From positions 1 to 37,130 of the forward strand of contig NZ_CCRF01000099.1 in assembly GCF_000751775.1 (NCBI RefSeq): a stretch of 37,130 nucleotides of DNA. The letters are read 5' to 3'. Positions 17,038 through 26,054 of the stretch are shown piece by piece (positions within the stretch are counted from its first letter, which is position 1; every line of letters begins with the position of its first letter). The stretch is from Caldibacillus thermoamylovorans. Lineage in GTDB: Bacteria; Bacillota; Bacilli; Bacillales; Caldibacillaceae. The position numbers were made by a program, and so were the translations under genes. The notes under the pieces were generated by a model. The model was given only the letters and a program-made list of their open reading frames with translations, was not told the DNA's origin and did not search any database.

Positions 17038-17999
17038 CAACCTTTGTTTTCATTTTTTATTGTAGCAGCGATCAGTTTAAAACCAAGATTTCGAATGAAA
17101 CCTTGCTTTTGAAACTTATATTTATTGATAATAGCAATACGCTTAAATGGATTATATGTCATTAAATTAACATATTGAGATACTACTTCCCTATCATGGT
17201 TATCTAAGGTAGACCTATATCGATCGAAAAATGTTTTTGCTTGGACAAAGTTATCGGAGACAACATCATACATTTTATCAATTGCCTTTGTTTTTTTAAT
17301 AATTTGCTCTGTGTATTTTTTTGCCCCGACATCATTGTTACCATGTTGACGATATTTTATTGTTGCCTCATCAACAAATTCAATTCTACCAAAAGCAGCT
17401 GCCACAAGTGCCAACCACCAATCATGCATAGTAATTCCTTCTGTTGGAATCGGTTCAGCAAGTTCTTTTAATTTTTTATTAATCATTACTGTACAACCAG
17501 TAACATTATTTTGGACTAAAAGTTGATTGATGGATACATAGTGCTTATTTAAGTTTTGAAAATCAAACATGGAATCTGATATAGTATTCAACTCTCTATC
17601 AACTATTTCTAAATCTGTATGTACAAGAATAGGCTGATTTAATTTTTTTTCCACTTCCAACATTCTTTTTAAAGTGATTTCTACTTTATTTTCTTTCCAA
17701 AGGTCGTCTTGATCACAAAACATAATATATTCTGCCGTTGATGAAGCAAGTAATCTGGAAAAATTGTTCGACGGACCCAAGTTTCGATCCGTATCCTCAA
17801 TCAATTTAATTTTGTTCGGATAATGTTTTACATATTTTTTAATAATTTCAACCGTATTGTCGGTAGACCCGTCATCCCTTACAATTAATTTCCAATTAGT
17901 GTATGTTTGGTTGATAACTGAGTCAATTTGAGTACGTATAAATTTTTCACCATTGTAAGTTGCCAAGAGAATGTCGACAACCGGTAGTTCATAAGTCAT
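17037..17999 (-). CDS. Family 2 glycosyltransferase, rhamnosyltransferase-like
   Basis: 320-residue GT-A glycosyltransferase: DILLATYNGEKF at the N-terminus, RDDGSTDNT for nucleotide binding, MFCDQDDLW as the DxD-type site (about 93-101), and TMHDWWLAL in the acceptor-side half. This arrangement is common in capsule and rhamnan rhamnosyltransferases, but the exact linkage is unknown. The C-terminal 80 residues are basic and lack membrane helices. It starts 10 nt after the Wzy-like gene stop and overlaps the next GT2 by one base, so the three genes form a tight operon. Confidence 0.88.
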   Translation of the reverse strand: MTYELPVVDILLATYNGEKFIRTQIDSVINQTYTNWKLIVRDDGSTDNTVEIIKKYVKHYPNKIKLIEDTDRNLGPSNNFSRLLASSTAEYIMFCDQDDLWKENKVEITLKRMLEVEKKLNQPILVHTDLEIVDRELNTISDSMFDFQNLNKHYVSINQLLVQNNVTGCTVMINKKLKELAEPIPTEGITMHDWWLALVAAAFGRIEFVDEATIKYRQHGNNDVGAKKYTEQIIKKTKAIDKMYDVVSDNFVQAKTFFDRYRSTLDNHDREVVSQYVNLMTYNPFKRIAIINKYKFQKQGFIRNLGFKLIAATIKNENKG

Positions 18000-18009
18000 T
18001 TTTATATCC

Positions 18010-19335
18010 TCACCTTTTCAGTACAGTTCGCAATAATCGATTATCCGTCGTAACGAGTATTAGTAAAAAGACAAGTCCTAAATAAAATACCCACGATGTA
18101 TTGGCAAAAAAGTTAATAAAGAAAACAAAAAATAAATTATGTGCAACCATTGCATATAATGTAACTGTATAAATTGATTTTTTTTCTTTCAATTGATTAT
18201 ATAAATAATAACTTAATGCACCAATGATTACCGGAAATATAATTGTCCCCGCTAATCCAAAATCCAAGTAAAAATCGTACATCATGGTACTTGTTGTGAA
18301 ATTAGGATCTTTATAATATTGTGTTACATCAACTTGAACAAATTGTTTTGTTAACGTAAATGCGAAAAGAGGGAAAAATGAAACTGCCCCGTAATGCATA
18401 TCCGTAAAATGGTTAATATAATAATTCAGGTTTTCATAATTAATCGCAATATATGAATAAAGCCACCCAACTAGTGGTGAGTCAACCCCTTCAACCATCT
18501 TTGCCACAATCAAAATGTATTGCCCGCTATTTGAACGTAAGTTTCCTAATAACGTAAACGCAATTAACCCGACTAATAAAAGAATAGATAATTTTTGGAT
18601 TTTAATTTTTTTGACTATATAATGATAGGAAATAACGGTCATCAAGACTAATAAAATCAGTAACTGTCTCGATAGAAGCGTAACAATCGCAATAAATGAA
18701 ATAATGTAAATTGTAATTAGAAGTTTATTGATTTTACGATATTTAAAAAAGTATAATGTAATAAAATAATTTACCAGCGCCAGTGATACCGTTAAATAAT
18801 GGACAAATTTAATACCAAATTCTTTATATGAACCTTGCTCATTGGAAAATATCGGTAATTGGAAACCACTTTCAAAAACTTCAAGGATGTAAGCAAGAAA
18901 ACATACTATAAACAAGCCATAGATATATTGTAAAAAACTTTTCTTGTTTTTCACATCAAAAGAAATATTTGGTATCCTCTTTTTTCCTTGTATCCATTTC
19001 ATTACAAAATAGCCGATTAAAAAGGATACATATGTACAAACAATGGCAAGCCAAGTTTTTCCCGTCCACGGTGACTGAATATAACTTAAATTAAAATTAG
19101 CCACTCCAACAGTGAAAATTAATATTAAAGAAAAAATACCGACAGGATGAAATAAGTCTTTTGTTTTATAGTAAACAATTGCGTAAAAAAGTATACTTAG
19201 CAAAATCAATGTCCATGAAAGAATATATTTCAAATCAAATAATATAGGCGGAATAATATATAGAATCAGTCCAACAATAAAAACGGCCAGTATAATATTC
19301 ATCCATGTTTTCCCCTTGATCCCAAGAAACTCCAA
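18010..19335 (-). CDS. Wzy-like O-antigen/capsule repeat-unit polymerase
   Basis: 441-residue membrane protein with roughly 11-12 hydrophobic segments and a longer extracellular loop in the second half (about 290-350, YSYIAINYENLNYYINHF to YKDPNFTTS). This matches the layout of the oligosaccharide repeat-unit polymerase family. It would join flipped undecaprenyl-PP repeat units outside the membrane. The start is TTG 19335, with AAGGAGG 8 nt upstream; an ATG five bases earlier is in another frame. Two GT2 genes follow in the same operon. A second, different polymerase-like gene is on the opposite side of the divergent promoter region (22084-23292). Confidence 0.82.
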   Translation of the reverse strand: MEFLGIKGKTWMNIILAVFIVGLILYIIPPILFDLKYILSWTLILLSILFYAIVYYKTKDLFHPVGIFSLILIFTVGVANFNLSYIQSPWTGKTWLAIVCTYVSFLIGYFVMKWIQGKKRIPNISFDVKNKKSFLQYIYGLFIVCFLAYILEVFESGFQLPIFSNEQGSYKEFGIKFVHYLTVSLALVNYFITLYFFKYRKINKLLITIYIISFIAIVTLLSRQLLILLVLMTVISYHYIVKKIKIQKLSILLLVGLIAFTLLGNLRSNSGQYILIVAKMVEGVDSPLVGWLYSYIAINYENLNYYINHFTDMHYGAVSFFPLFAFTLTKQFVQVDVTQYYKDPNFTTSTMMYDFYLDFGLAGTIIFPVIIGALSYYLYNQLKEKKSIYTVTLYAMVAHNLFFVFFINFFANTSWVFYLGLVFLLILVTTDNRLLRTVLKR

Positions 19336-19432
19336 CCATATAACCTCCTTAAAGGAAATATTTCAAGATTTAATATCAAATTACCCGATATTATTACATT
19401 TTTTTCATTGAATTCCGAGTATAATCTAAGCT

Positions 19433-19459
19433 AAAAAACCAGCGTGCGTTTACACGCTG
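19433..19459 (-). terminator. Terminator after the priming transferase gene
   Basis: On the minus strand CAGCGTG and CACGCTG form a 7-bp stem with a 6-nt loop, followed by six T. It lies just past the stop at 19464 and before the Wzy-like gene, which may thus have its own promoter or depend on read-through. Confidence 0.8.
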
Positions 19460-19463
19460 ATTA

Positions 19464-20159
19464 CTAACAGGCTCCTTTTTGAAAAATCACAGCATAAAAT
19501 GTTTTAAAAATAATCTTTATATCTAACATTAATGAACGGTTCCGTACATAATATAGTTCTAAATCCACTCTTTCCGGGTAATTCACATCACTGCGACCGC
19601 TCACTTGCCAATAGCCAGTAATCCCCGGTTTAACAGATAAGAACTCTTCCTTCAAATCCCCGTATTCCTCTAATTCAGTGTCGACAATTGGTCGGGGACC
19701 GACAATACTCATTTCCCCTTTTATTACATTTATTAATTGAGGAATTTCATCAATACTTGTTTTGCGGAGAAAGCGACCGAACTTCGTTATCCTCGGATCT
19801 TCCTCCTGTTCCAGTTTATACCCATTTTTAAGATATTTTTTATAAAGTAGTGGATCACATTTCAGCTTCTTTTCAGCATCAACAATCATCGTACGAAATT
19901 TGTATATTTTAAACAATTTTCCATCTTTACCTAATCGATACTGGGAAAAGAAAATAGGCCCCTTATTTTCACCAAACAAATAAAAAAGACAGACAACCAT
20001 AATGATAGGTGATAACAAAATCAATCCAACAGTGGATATAATGATATCTATCACTCTTTTTAATGTACCATATATTAATCTGTCTTTATAAATTCCAACA
20101 TCCGGTTCTTTAGAGACAACAAAAACATCCTGTTGTTCTATTATCTTTTGTTGTTTCAT
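19464..20159 (-). CDS. Undecaprenyl-phosphate sugar-1-phosphate transferase (priming enzyme)
   Basis: Transfers the first sugar-phosphate (glucose-, galactose- or N-acetylhexosamine-1-P) from a UDP-sugar to undecaprenyl phosphate. The 231-residue single-domain form has a membrane or re-entrant helix at about 34-61, then the conserved catalytic core: KFRTM (88-91), RKTSIDEIPQ with the D137-E138 pair, GEMSIVGPRP, and the C-terminal PGITGYWQVSGRS. The short form resembles EpsL/WcaJ C-terminal or PglC-like enzymes. AAAGGA lies 8 nt before ATG 20159. It is transcribed away from the rhamnose operon across a 440-bp divergent intergenic region. Confidence 0.93.
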   Translation of the reverse strand: MKQQKIIEQQDVFVVSKEPDVGIYKDRLIYGTLKRVIDIIISTVGLILLSPIIMVVCLFYLFGENKGPIFFSQYRLGKDGKLFKIYKFRTMIVDAEKKLKCDPLLYKKYLKNGYKLEQEEDPRITKFGRFLRKTSIDEIPQLINVIKGEMSIVGPRPIVDTELEEYGDLKEEFLSVKPGITGYWQVSGRSDVNYPERVDLELYYVRNRSLMLDIKIIFKTFYAVIFQKGAC

Positions 20160-20620
20160 TTCTTCAATCCTTTCAAAAGGTAATCAGGAAAATATAATCG
20201 AATTTAAATCTACCATTCAACTTTCGTTTCCATTATAACGTCGATTTATATATAATTAGGGTTGTAATTTTAACCTAAAATTTATATATAACTTTGATTT
20301 CAACCTTTCAATTAAATAATTACAAAACAGATTACCCTTGCAATTCAAATTACTATTTCGTATGATCATCCACGAAACGGGAAATCCTGTAAATAAGATA
20401 TTCACTAGGACCTAAGATATATTTTATTTTGATACTACCTGAAAAATCAAGTGTTTTTTCAGGCAAAGGCATTGTTTCAATCTAACGATATATAAAATTA
20501 ATGCCACCAATCCGGATTCATTTAAAAATCCTATTAAAATTTGCAGTCGTATGTTAGAATATATGACTAGAAATTAATTATAATTTGGTCCTATAGCTAA
20601 TTATGAAAGAGTGTGACAAA
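20160..20620. promoter_or_regulatory. Divergent intergenic control region of the two polysaccharide operons
   Basis: About 460 AT-rich bases between the minus-strand priming transferase and the plus-strand GT2 operon; promoters for both must lie here. A TATAAT reads on the minus strand near 20238 and TAGAAT on the plus strand at 20555-20560, but neither has a convincing -35. An inverted repeat, CCTGAAAAA (20438-20446) with TTTTTCAGG (20455-20463), is a candidate operator or attenuator. No gene is seen. Confidence 0.5.
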
Positions 20621-21406
20621 ATGACTTACCCTGTTGTAGCTATAAGCATTGTAACATATAACAGTGAACATGTATTTGAAGTTCTTGACAATTTAAAAAA
20701 AGAACTTGGTTCATTTAACGAATATCGAATTTGCATATTCGATAATGATTCAAACGATGATTACAAGGAAAGATTAAATACTTATAAAGATTTTGCAGAT
20801 ATTACTTTCTATCCTGAAAATAAAGGTTTTGGATTTGGACACAACTATAATTTACTGAAATGTAATTCAAAATATTTTCTTATTCTTAATCCAGATATTA
20901 TTGTTACCAGGGAAAACTTTCTAAACATGTTGGATGTTATGGAAAAAGATGATACAATTTCTCTTTTAGTACCTAAAATTTTAAACTCAGATGGTACTGT
21001 CCAGCATTTAATGCGGCATCGGTTAACTGTATTTGATTATGCGCTGAGATTTATACCTTTCCGGTTTATTAAAAAATTATTTGATAAGCGGCTTGCCTCA
21101 TACGAATGTAGAAATATTCCGAATGACCGGCTCGTTGATATACGTATGGGTTCCGGTTGCTTTATGCTCATTCGTGGAAATGATTATCAGGAAATTGACG
21201 GCTTTGACGAGCGTTTTTTTATGTATTTCGAGGATAATGATTTATGTCTAAAATTAGAAAGAAATAACAAGCGGACTGTTTACACCCCTTTTTCGGAAGT
21301 AGTCCATTTTTATGAGAGAGGTTCACATAAAAATTGGAAATTGTTTAAAATATTTATTACTTCAATGATTAAGTTCTTTAATAAATGGGGTTGGCAGTTT
21401 TTTTAG
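20621..21406 (+). CDS. Family 2 glycosyltransferase, WbbL/RfbF-like
   Basis: 261-residue GT-A enzyme of the WbbL-like rhamnosyltransferase group: ISIVTYNSE at the N-terminus, IFDNDSND, NKGFGFGHNYN, the metal site LNPDIIV, MGSGCFMLIRG, and the catalytic-side GFDERFFMYFEDNDLCLK. It probably transfers rhamnose early in repeat-unit assembly. ATG 20621 is preferred because GAAAGAG precedes it; ATG 20603 lacks a ribosome site. It is the first gene of the plus-strand operon running to rfbD. Confidence 0.88.
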   Translation: MTYPVVAISIVTYNSEHVFEVLDNLKKELGSFNEYRICIFDNDSNDDYKERLNTYKDFADITFYPENKGFGFGHNYNLLKCNSKYFLILNPDIIVTRENFLNMLDVMEKDDTISLLVPKILNSDGTVQHLMRHRLTVFDYALRFIPFRFIKKLFDKRLASYECRNIPNDRLVDIRMGSGCFMLIRGNDYQEIDGFDERFFMYFEDNDLCLKLERNNKRTVYTPFSEVVHFYERGSHKNWKLFKIFITSMIKFFNKWGWQFF

Positions 21407-21456
21407 CTTGAGCTAGGAATTGAAATATAAATTATTGTTCATATGGAGGTTTTATT

Positions 21457-22053
21457 GTGGAAGAGTCTACACTTTTGTCGGTAACATTGAAAACATTTAA
21501 AAAATTTTATTGGTTAATTATCCTAACAATGATCATAGGTGGAATAGCAGGTAGGGCAATTGCCTCAAAAGGTCCTGCACCATCCTACCAAGCTAATGTC
21601 TCAATCTTCTTAAAGCAAAAGCAACCTGAAAATATGGAAAAACAATTTGATGATTATCCAAGATTTATGAATACTGCAATACTATTAGCGAAAACACCGG
21701 TTGTTTTAGATAATGCGATTAAAGAAGCAAAGCTAAAAGTAACCGCAAACGAAATTCAAAACCAGATTACCGTAACAAATGAGAACGGGTCAGAGATTCT
21801 CAATATACAGGTTGACCACGAGGATCAAACAGTAGCGCCAAAACTTGCCAATGCAATTGCTCACTCATTACAGGTCGTTTTACCAAAATATTTAGATGTA
21901 GATACCGTTCAAATTGTTGATCCGGCTGAGGAAGATGAAGTATCTGAAATTTTGTTGACAAGAACCAATGAAATGATGGTAATGGGTGTTATTATTGGTA
22001 TGATTATAGGTACCATTTTGGCATTTATTTTAAATTACATGAAAAAGAAATAG
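21457..22053 (+). CDS. YveK/Wzz-type polysaccharide chain-length protein
   Basis: 198-residue membrane adaptor with an N-terminal helix (about 17-36), an extracellular domain of about 130 residues, a second helix (about 172-192) and a short basic tail (NYMKKK). In Bacillus such proteins normally activate a cytosolic BY-type tyrosine kinase (YwqD/EpsB) and set chain length. No kinase or phosphatase gene is present in the window. GTG start, GGAGG 7 nt upstream, 50 nt after the GT2 gene and 30 nt before the second Wzy-like gene. Confidence 0.85.
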   Translation: MEESTLLSVTLKTFKKFYWLIILTMIIGGIAGRAIASKGPAPSYQANVSIFLKQKQPENMEKQFDDYPRFMNTAILLAKTPVVLDNAIKEAKLKVTANEIQNQITVTNENGSEILNIQVDHEDQTVAPKLANAIAHSLQVVLPKYLDVDTVQIVDPAEEDEVSEILLTRTNEMMVMGVIIGMIIGTILAFILNYMKKK

Positions 22054-22083
22054 GCAAAGATTCAATTAAAGGAGCCTTTTAAA

Positions 22084-23292
22084 ATGATTAACCCCTATTA
22101 CATACATGTTATATCATTTGTCCTTGTTTTATTTGCTTATCTTTTCCGGTGGTCAGACCTTTATCCGGAACTTAGCCTATCCTTAATTATTTTCTTATTA
22201 TGTACAATAATAATTGCATTAATTATAGGAACAGCATTTGTTAAGGACAAAGTGATAGTTTTTGAAAACTTGTCGTACAAAAATAATATGCAATTGATTA
22301 CTATTCTTATTTTAGCCGGATATGGATTGGAATTTTTATACGCAGGTAATTTCCCTTTACTTTCTATATTTGGTGGTCCTGCTGTTCCTTATCATGAATT
22401 TGGGATCCCAACTTTCCATGTCCTTTTGGTTACATTTAACTCCTTTTACGCTGTTTACCTTTTTCAATTATGTCTTACTGAGAAATTGGCTCAGCGAAAG
22501 AAAGTTATAATTCTATTTATACTAACATTAATACCATCTGTCTTAATTATGAACAGGGGTATGCTTGTAATGATCATGATGAGTTGTGTGTTTATTTACT
22601 TGATTAAATTTCAATACAAGATTACTTTTAAAAAAATTGCCGGACTGGCTGTGTTTTTACTTTTTGCTTTATATCTTTTTGGTGTGTTAGGAAATATGAG
22701 ACTGAACAGTATGTATCAAACAAATACATCTTTAAATGATAATGAATTGTTTTTGGACATTGGTGGGGCTACCGAAGAATTTAGACAATCTTTTATTCCT
22801 AAAGAGTTTTTTTGGACATATATTTACCTAACATCACCATTGGCAAATCTTCAAAAGACAATTAATGAATTTGAATTTACCGAGGATGTAAATATTGACA
22901 GTTCTTTTGATTTTACGGTTACCCAGCTTTTTCCTGATTTCATAAGTAAAAGAATTGTGGCAATCTTTAATATAACCAGTCCAAATCCCATCCAGATTAC
23001 ACCGGAACTAAACGTTTCTACAGCATTCGCTCAAGCTTATACTATCCTTGGGTGGGTTGGTATGTCATTCTTTATATTGTTTTTATTTGTTCTTGCATTT
23101 TTCTATATTCTATCTTTAAAAAAGATCAAAAGTCCGTATTTTATTGTTGGAGTTGCGATTATGAATTCCATCTTCTTATTTAATTTATTTTCAAATATGT
23201 TTGCATTTACAGGTTTAAGTTTCCAACTCATATATCCATTGCTTTTTTCGCTGTTTACAACCAAAATAAAAGTAAATGAACAAGCTGGTTGA
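22084..23292 (+). CDS. Second Wzy-like polysaccharide polymerase
   Basis: 402-residue integral membrane protein with about 10-12 hydrophobic segments and a large polar loop at about 215-320, including LFLDIGGATEEFRQSF and ITPELNVSTAFAQAY. This fits oligosaccharide repeat-unit polymerases (O-antigen polymerase/EpsG-like); no closer family is recognised. It starts at ATG with AAAGGAG 9 nt upstream. It lies in the operon between the chain-length protein and rfbA. It is clearly different in sequence from the polymerase at 18010-19335, so the locus may make two polymers, or one of the two may have another role. Confidence 0.72.
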   Translation: MINPYYIHVISFVLVLFAYLFRWSDLYPELSLSLIIFLLCTIIIALIIGTAFVKDKVIVFENLSYKNNMQLITILILAGYGLEFLYAGNFPLLSIFGGPAVPYHEFGIPTFHVLLVTFNSFYAVYLFQLCLTEKLAQRKKVIILFILTLIPSVLIMNRGMLVMIMMSCVFIYLIKFQYKITFKKIAGLAVFLLFALYLFGVLGNMRLNSMYQTNTSLNDNELFLDIGGATEEFRQSFIPKEFFWTYIYLTSPLANLQKTINEFEFTEDVNIDSSFDFTVTQLFPDFISKRIVAIFNITSPNPIQITPELNVSTAFAQAYTILGWVGMSFFILFLFVLAFFYILSLKKIKSPYFIVGVAIMNSIFLFNLFSNMFAFTGLSFQLIYPLLFSLFTTKIKVNEQAG

Positions 23293-23389
23293 TTTCCAAT
23301 TTTAAGCTAGTTATGCCATTCAGAGTTATGTTTAACAATTATATTTAATAAAACCACCAATTAAATACAATTTAAGGGAGCTGATTTTT

Positions 23390-24259
23390 ATGAAAGGTAT
23401 CATTTTAGCCGGGGGAAGTGGAACAAGGCTTTACCCGCTGACAAAAGTTGTTTCTAAACAGTTATTACCTGTCTATGATAAGCCGATGATTTACTATCCG
23501 ATGTCTGTTTTAATGCTGGCAGGAATTAAAGAGATTCTTATTATTTCTACGCCGCAAGATATTGGGCGGTTTGAGCAAATTTTTGGAAACGGCTCGGATC
23601 TGGGTGTCCATATTACTTATGAAGTGCAACCCGAACCGGGCGGCTTAGCTCAGGCTTTTTTGATTGGTGAACAATTTATTGGTGATGATCATGTTGCTTT
23701 AGTGCTGGGCGACAATATATTCTATGGACATGGTTTTACAAATTTATTGAAAAATGCTGCCTCCCGTGAAAAAGGAGCTACGGTTTTCGGCTATTATGTA
23801 AATGATCCTGAACGTTTCGGTGTCGTTGAATTTGATGAAAACGGAAAAGCTGTATCGATTGAAGAAAAACCGGCACAACCGAAATCAAATTATGCAGTTA
23901 CCGGCCTATATTTTTACGATAATCGTGTCATTGATATTGCGAAAAATATTAAACCATCTGCCCGCGGTGAGCTTGAAATTACAGATGTAAATAAAGCATA
24001 CTTAGAAATGGGCGAGCTGAATGTTGAATTGCTTGGCCGTGGCTTTGCATGGCTTGATACCGGTACCCATGAATCGTTGCTTGAGGCATCGCAATTTATT
24101 GAAACGATCGAGAAACGACAAACATTAAAAATTGCTTGTCTTGAAGAAATTGCCTACAAAATGGGGTATATTAATAAAGAGAAATTGTTGGAGTTAGCGG
24201 AACCGTTAAAGAAAAATCAATATGGACAATATTTGATTAAGATTGCCAATCAAGGATAA
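23390..24259 (+). CDS. rfbA: Glucose-1-phosphate thymidylyltransferase
   Basis: First step of dTDP-L-rhamnose synthesis: glucose-1-phosphate + dTTP to dTDP-glucose + PPi, in the cytosol. At 289 residues it is full-length RmlA. It has the nucleotide-binding signature [11 protein letters not shown] (8-18), [24 protein letters not shown] (metal-binding D), [13 protein letters not shown] and the C-terminal allosteric region ending in [16 protein letters not shown] lies 9 nt before ATG. The order rfbA-rfbC-rfbB-rfbD follows, all on one strand. Confidence 0.97.
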   Translation: MKGIILAGGSGTRLYPLTKVVSKQLLPVYDKPMIYYPMSVLMLAGIKEILIISTPQDIGRFEQIFGNGSDLGVHITYEVQPEPGGLAQAFLIGEQFIGDDHVALVLGDNIFYGHGFTNLLKNAASREKGATVFGYYVNDPERFGVVEFDENGKAVSIEEKPAQPKSNYAVTGLYFYDNRVIDIAKNIKPSARGELEITDVNKAYLEMGELNVELLGRGFAWLDTGTHESLLEASQFIETIEKRQTLKIACLEEIAYKMGYINKEKLLELAEPLKKNQYGQYLIKIANQG

Positions 24260-24332
24260 TTTCTTACCTGCTTAATGTCGAATTTTTTCAGTAAAATATT
24301 GGATTTTTGATAAAGAATCGAGGTAATTTTCA

Positions 24333-24890
24333 ATGAACATAATTGATACAAGTATCCCTGACGTTAAAATTCTTGAACCAAAAGTATTTGGTGACCACCG
24401 TGGTTATTTTATGGAAAGTTATAACAAAAAACTTTTTGCTGAACTTGGACTTGATTATCATTTTGTGCAGGATAACCAATCGCTGTCGCGTGAAGTTGGG
24501 GTAATCCGTGGTCTGCATTTCCAATTAAATCCGAAAGCCCAGCTGAAATTGGTGCGTGCAGTAAGAGGAGTGATTTATGATGTTGTTGTCGATATTCGTA
24601 AAGGTTCTCCTACATACGGAAAATGGACAGGCGTTATTTTGAGCGAGTATAATAATCGTCAATTATTGGTACCAAAAGGGTTTGCCCACGGATTTTGTAC
24701 ATTGGTACCTGATTGTATTGTTGCTTATAAAGTTGACGAATTTTATTCACCGGAACATGATGGCGGTATTTTATGGAATGACCCGGCATTGGGCATTGAT
24801 TGGCCGACATCTGCACCAATTTTATCAGATAAAGATACGAAACACCCGACCCTTGCTGAAGCAGATTTGAACTTTGTTTATGAAAAATAG
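24333..24890 (+). CDS. rfbC: dTDP-4-dehydrorhamnose 3,5-epimerase
   Basis: Third step of dTDP-L-rhamnose synthesis, epimerising C3 and C5 of dTDP-4-keto-6-deoxyglucose. The cupin fold shows DHRGYF near 21-26, the catalytic base H62 in RGLHFQ, VPKGFAHGF (H119) and the catalytic tyrosine Y138 in VDEFYSPEHD. The 185 residues are full length. GAGGT precedes the ATG. Degenerate copies of its last coding bases occur in the gap before rfbB (24922-24955 and 24997-25020). Confidence 0.97.
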   Translation: MNIIDTSIPDVKILEPKVFGDHRGYFMESYNKKLFAELGLDYHFVQDNQSLSREVGVIRGLHFQLNPKAQLKLVRAVRGVIYDVVVDIRKGSPTYGKWTGVILSEYNNRQLLVPKGFAHGFCTLVPDCIVAYKVDEFYSPEHDGGILWNDPALGIDWPTSAPILSDKDTKHPTLAEADLNFVYEK

Positions 24891-25020
24891 GTGCCTTTTA
24901 GGATTACATCAAAAACATTGAGAAGCAGATTTTAATTTTTTTACAAGAAATAAGACCTTCCAAAAAACACACAAGAAACGCTGGCATTTGGCCACGTTGA
25001 ACTTTATTTATAAAAATAGG
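24858..25020 (+). repeat. Three degenerate ~65-bp tandem copies of the rfbC 3' end
   Basis: The rfbC end (GAAGCAGATTTGAAC... from 24858) recurs as GAAGCAGATTTTAAT at 24922 and as TTGAACTTTATTTATAAAAA at 24997. The TTGAAC-equivalent positions are 24867, 24931 and 24997, spacing 64 and 66. Each copy ends in an A-rich tract with TAG or TAA. The third copy runs into the rfbB ribosome site. Confidence 0.65.
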
Positions 25021-25029
25021 AGGTACATG

Positions 25030-26052
25030 ATGAAAGTATTAGTAACAGGTGGAGCAGGATTTATTGGCAGTAATTTTGTTCGCTACATGGTGAAGAAATA
25101 TCCTGAATATCAAATTGTTAACCTGGACCTTTTAACATATGCAGGCAACCTTGAAAATTTAAAAGAGATAGAAAATAAACCGAATTACAAGTTTGTCAAG
25201 GGTGATATTGCTGATCATGAGTTTATTAACGGATTTTTTGCAGAAGAAAAGTTTGACTATGTCATTAATTTTGCTGCAGAATCACACGTAGACAGGAGCA
25301 TCACTGATCCCGGAATTTTTGTTCGCACCAATGTTCAAGGGACTCAAGTTCTGTTAGATGCTGCAAAAAATATCGGTGTGAAGAAATATTTACAAGTTTC
25401 CACTGATGAAGTATATGGTACGCTTGGTGAGACCGGTTATTTTACCGAGGAAACTCCGCTCGCACCAAACAGTCCGTACAGTGCAAGTAAAGCCGGCGCT
25501 GACTTGCTCGTTCGCGCTTATCATGAAACATACGGAATGCCTGTGAACATCACTCGTTGTTCAAACAATTACGGTCCATTCCATTTTCCGGAAAAATTAA
25601 TTCCGTTAATGATTATCAACGCTTTGCATGATAAAGATTTACCGGTTTATGGTGACGGGTTAAATGTTCGTGATTGGTTATATGTGGAAGATCATTGTGA
25701 AGCTATTGATACCGTACTTCATAAAGGGGTTGTCGGTGAAGTATACAATATTGGCGGAAATAATGAGCATACGAATATTGAAATTGTAAAAACGATTTTA
25801 AAACATTTAGGAAAACCGGAGTCCCTTATTAAATTTGTTAAAGATCGTCCGGGCCATGATCGTCGTTATGCAATCGATGCAACGAAAATTCGTACGGAAC
25901 TTGGCTGGGAACCGAAACATACCTTTGAAACTGGTATTAAAGAAACGATTGATTGGTATTTGGAAAACAAAGACTGGTGGGAAAATATTATTTCCGGTGA
26001 ATATCAACAATACTTTAAACAACAGTATGGTGATAGATTAGAGGTTGAGTAA
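25030..26052 (+). CDS. rfbB: dTDP-glucose 4,6-dehydratase
   Basis: Second step of dTDP-L-rhamnose synthesis, an NAD-dependent short-chain dehydrogenase/reductase. It has TGGAGFIG (6-13) for NAD binding, STDEVYG with the catalytic T125-D126-E127, and YSASK with Y150 and K154. The 340 residues match the family. ATG 25030 lies 6 nt after AGGAGG; ATG 25027 is one codon earlier. The frame is open to 24988, but those extra codons derive from the copied rfbC tail and are not part of the enzyme. rfbD follows after 2 nt. Confidence 0.97.
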   Translation: MKVLVTGGAGFIGSNFVRYMVKKYPEYQIVNLDLLTYAGNLENLKEIENKPNYKFVKGDIADHEFINGFFAEEKFDYVINFAAESHVDRSITDPGIFVRTNVQGTQVLLDAAKNIGVKKYLQVSTDEVYGTLGETGYFTEETPLAPNSPYSASKAGADLLVRAYHETYGMPVNITRCSNNYGPFHFPEKLIPLMIINALHDKDLPVYGDGLNVRDWLYVEDHCEAIDTVLHKGVVGEVYNIGGNNEHTNIEIVKTILKHLGKPESLIKFVKDRPGHDRRYAIDATKIRTELGWEPKHTFETGIKETIDWYLENKDWWENIISGEYQQYFKQQYGDRLEVE

Positions 26053-26054
26053 TT

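Noticed and set aside
24988-25029. Upstream extension of rfbB
   Set aside because: These codons come from the copied rfbC tail and precede the AGGAGG site; the enzyme begins at 25030.
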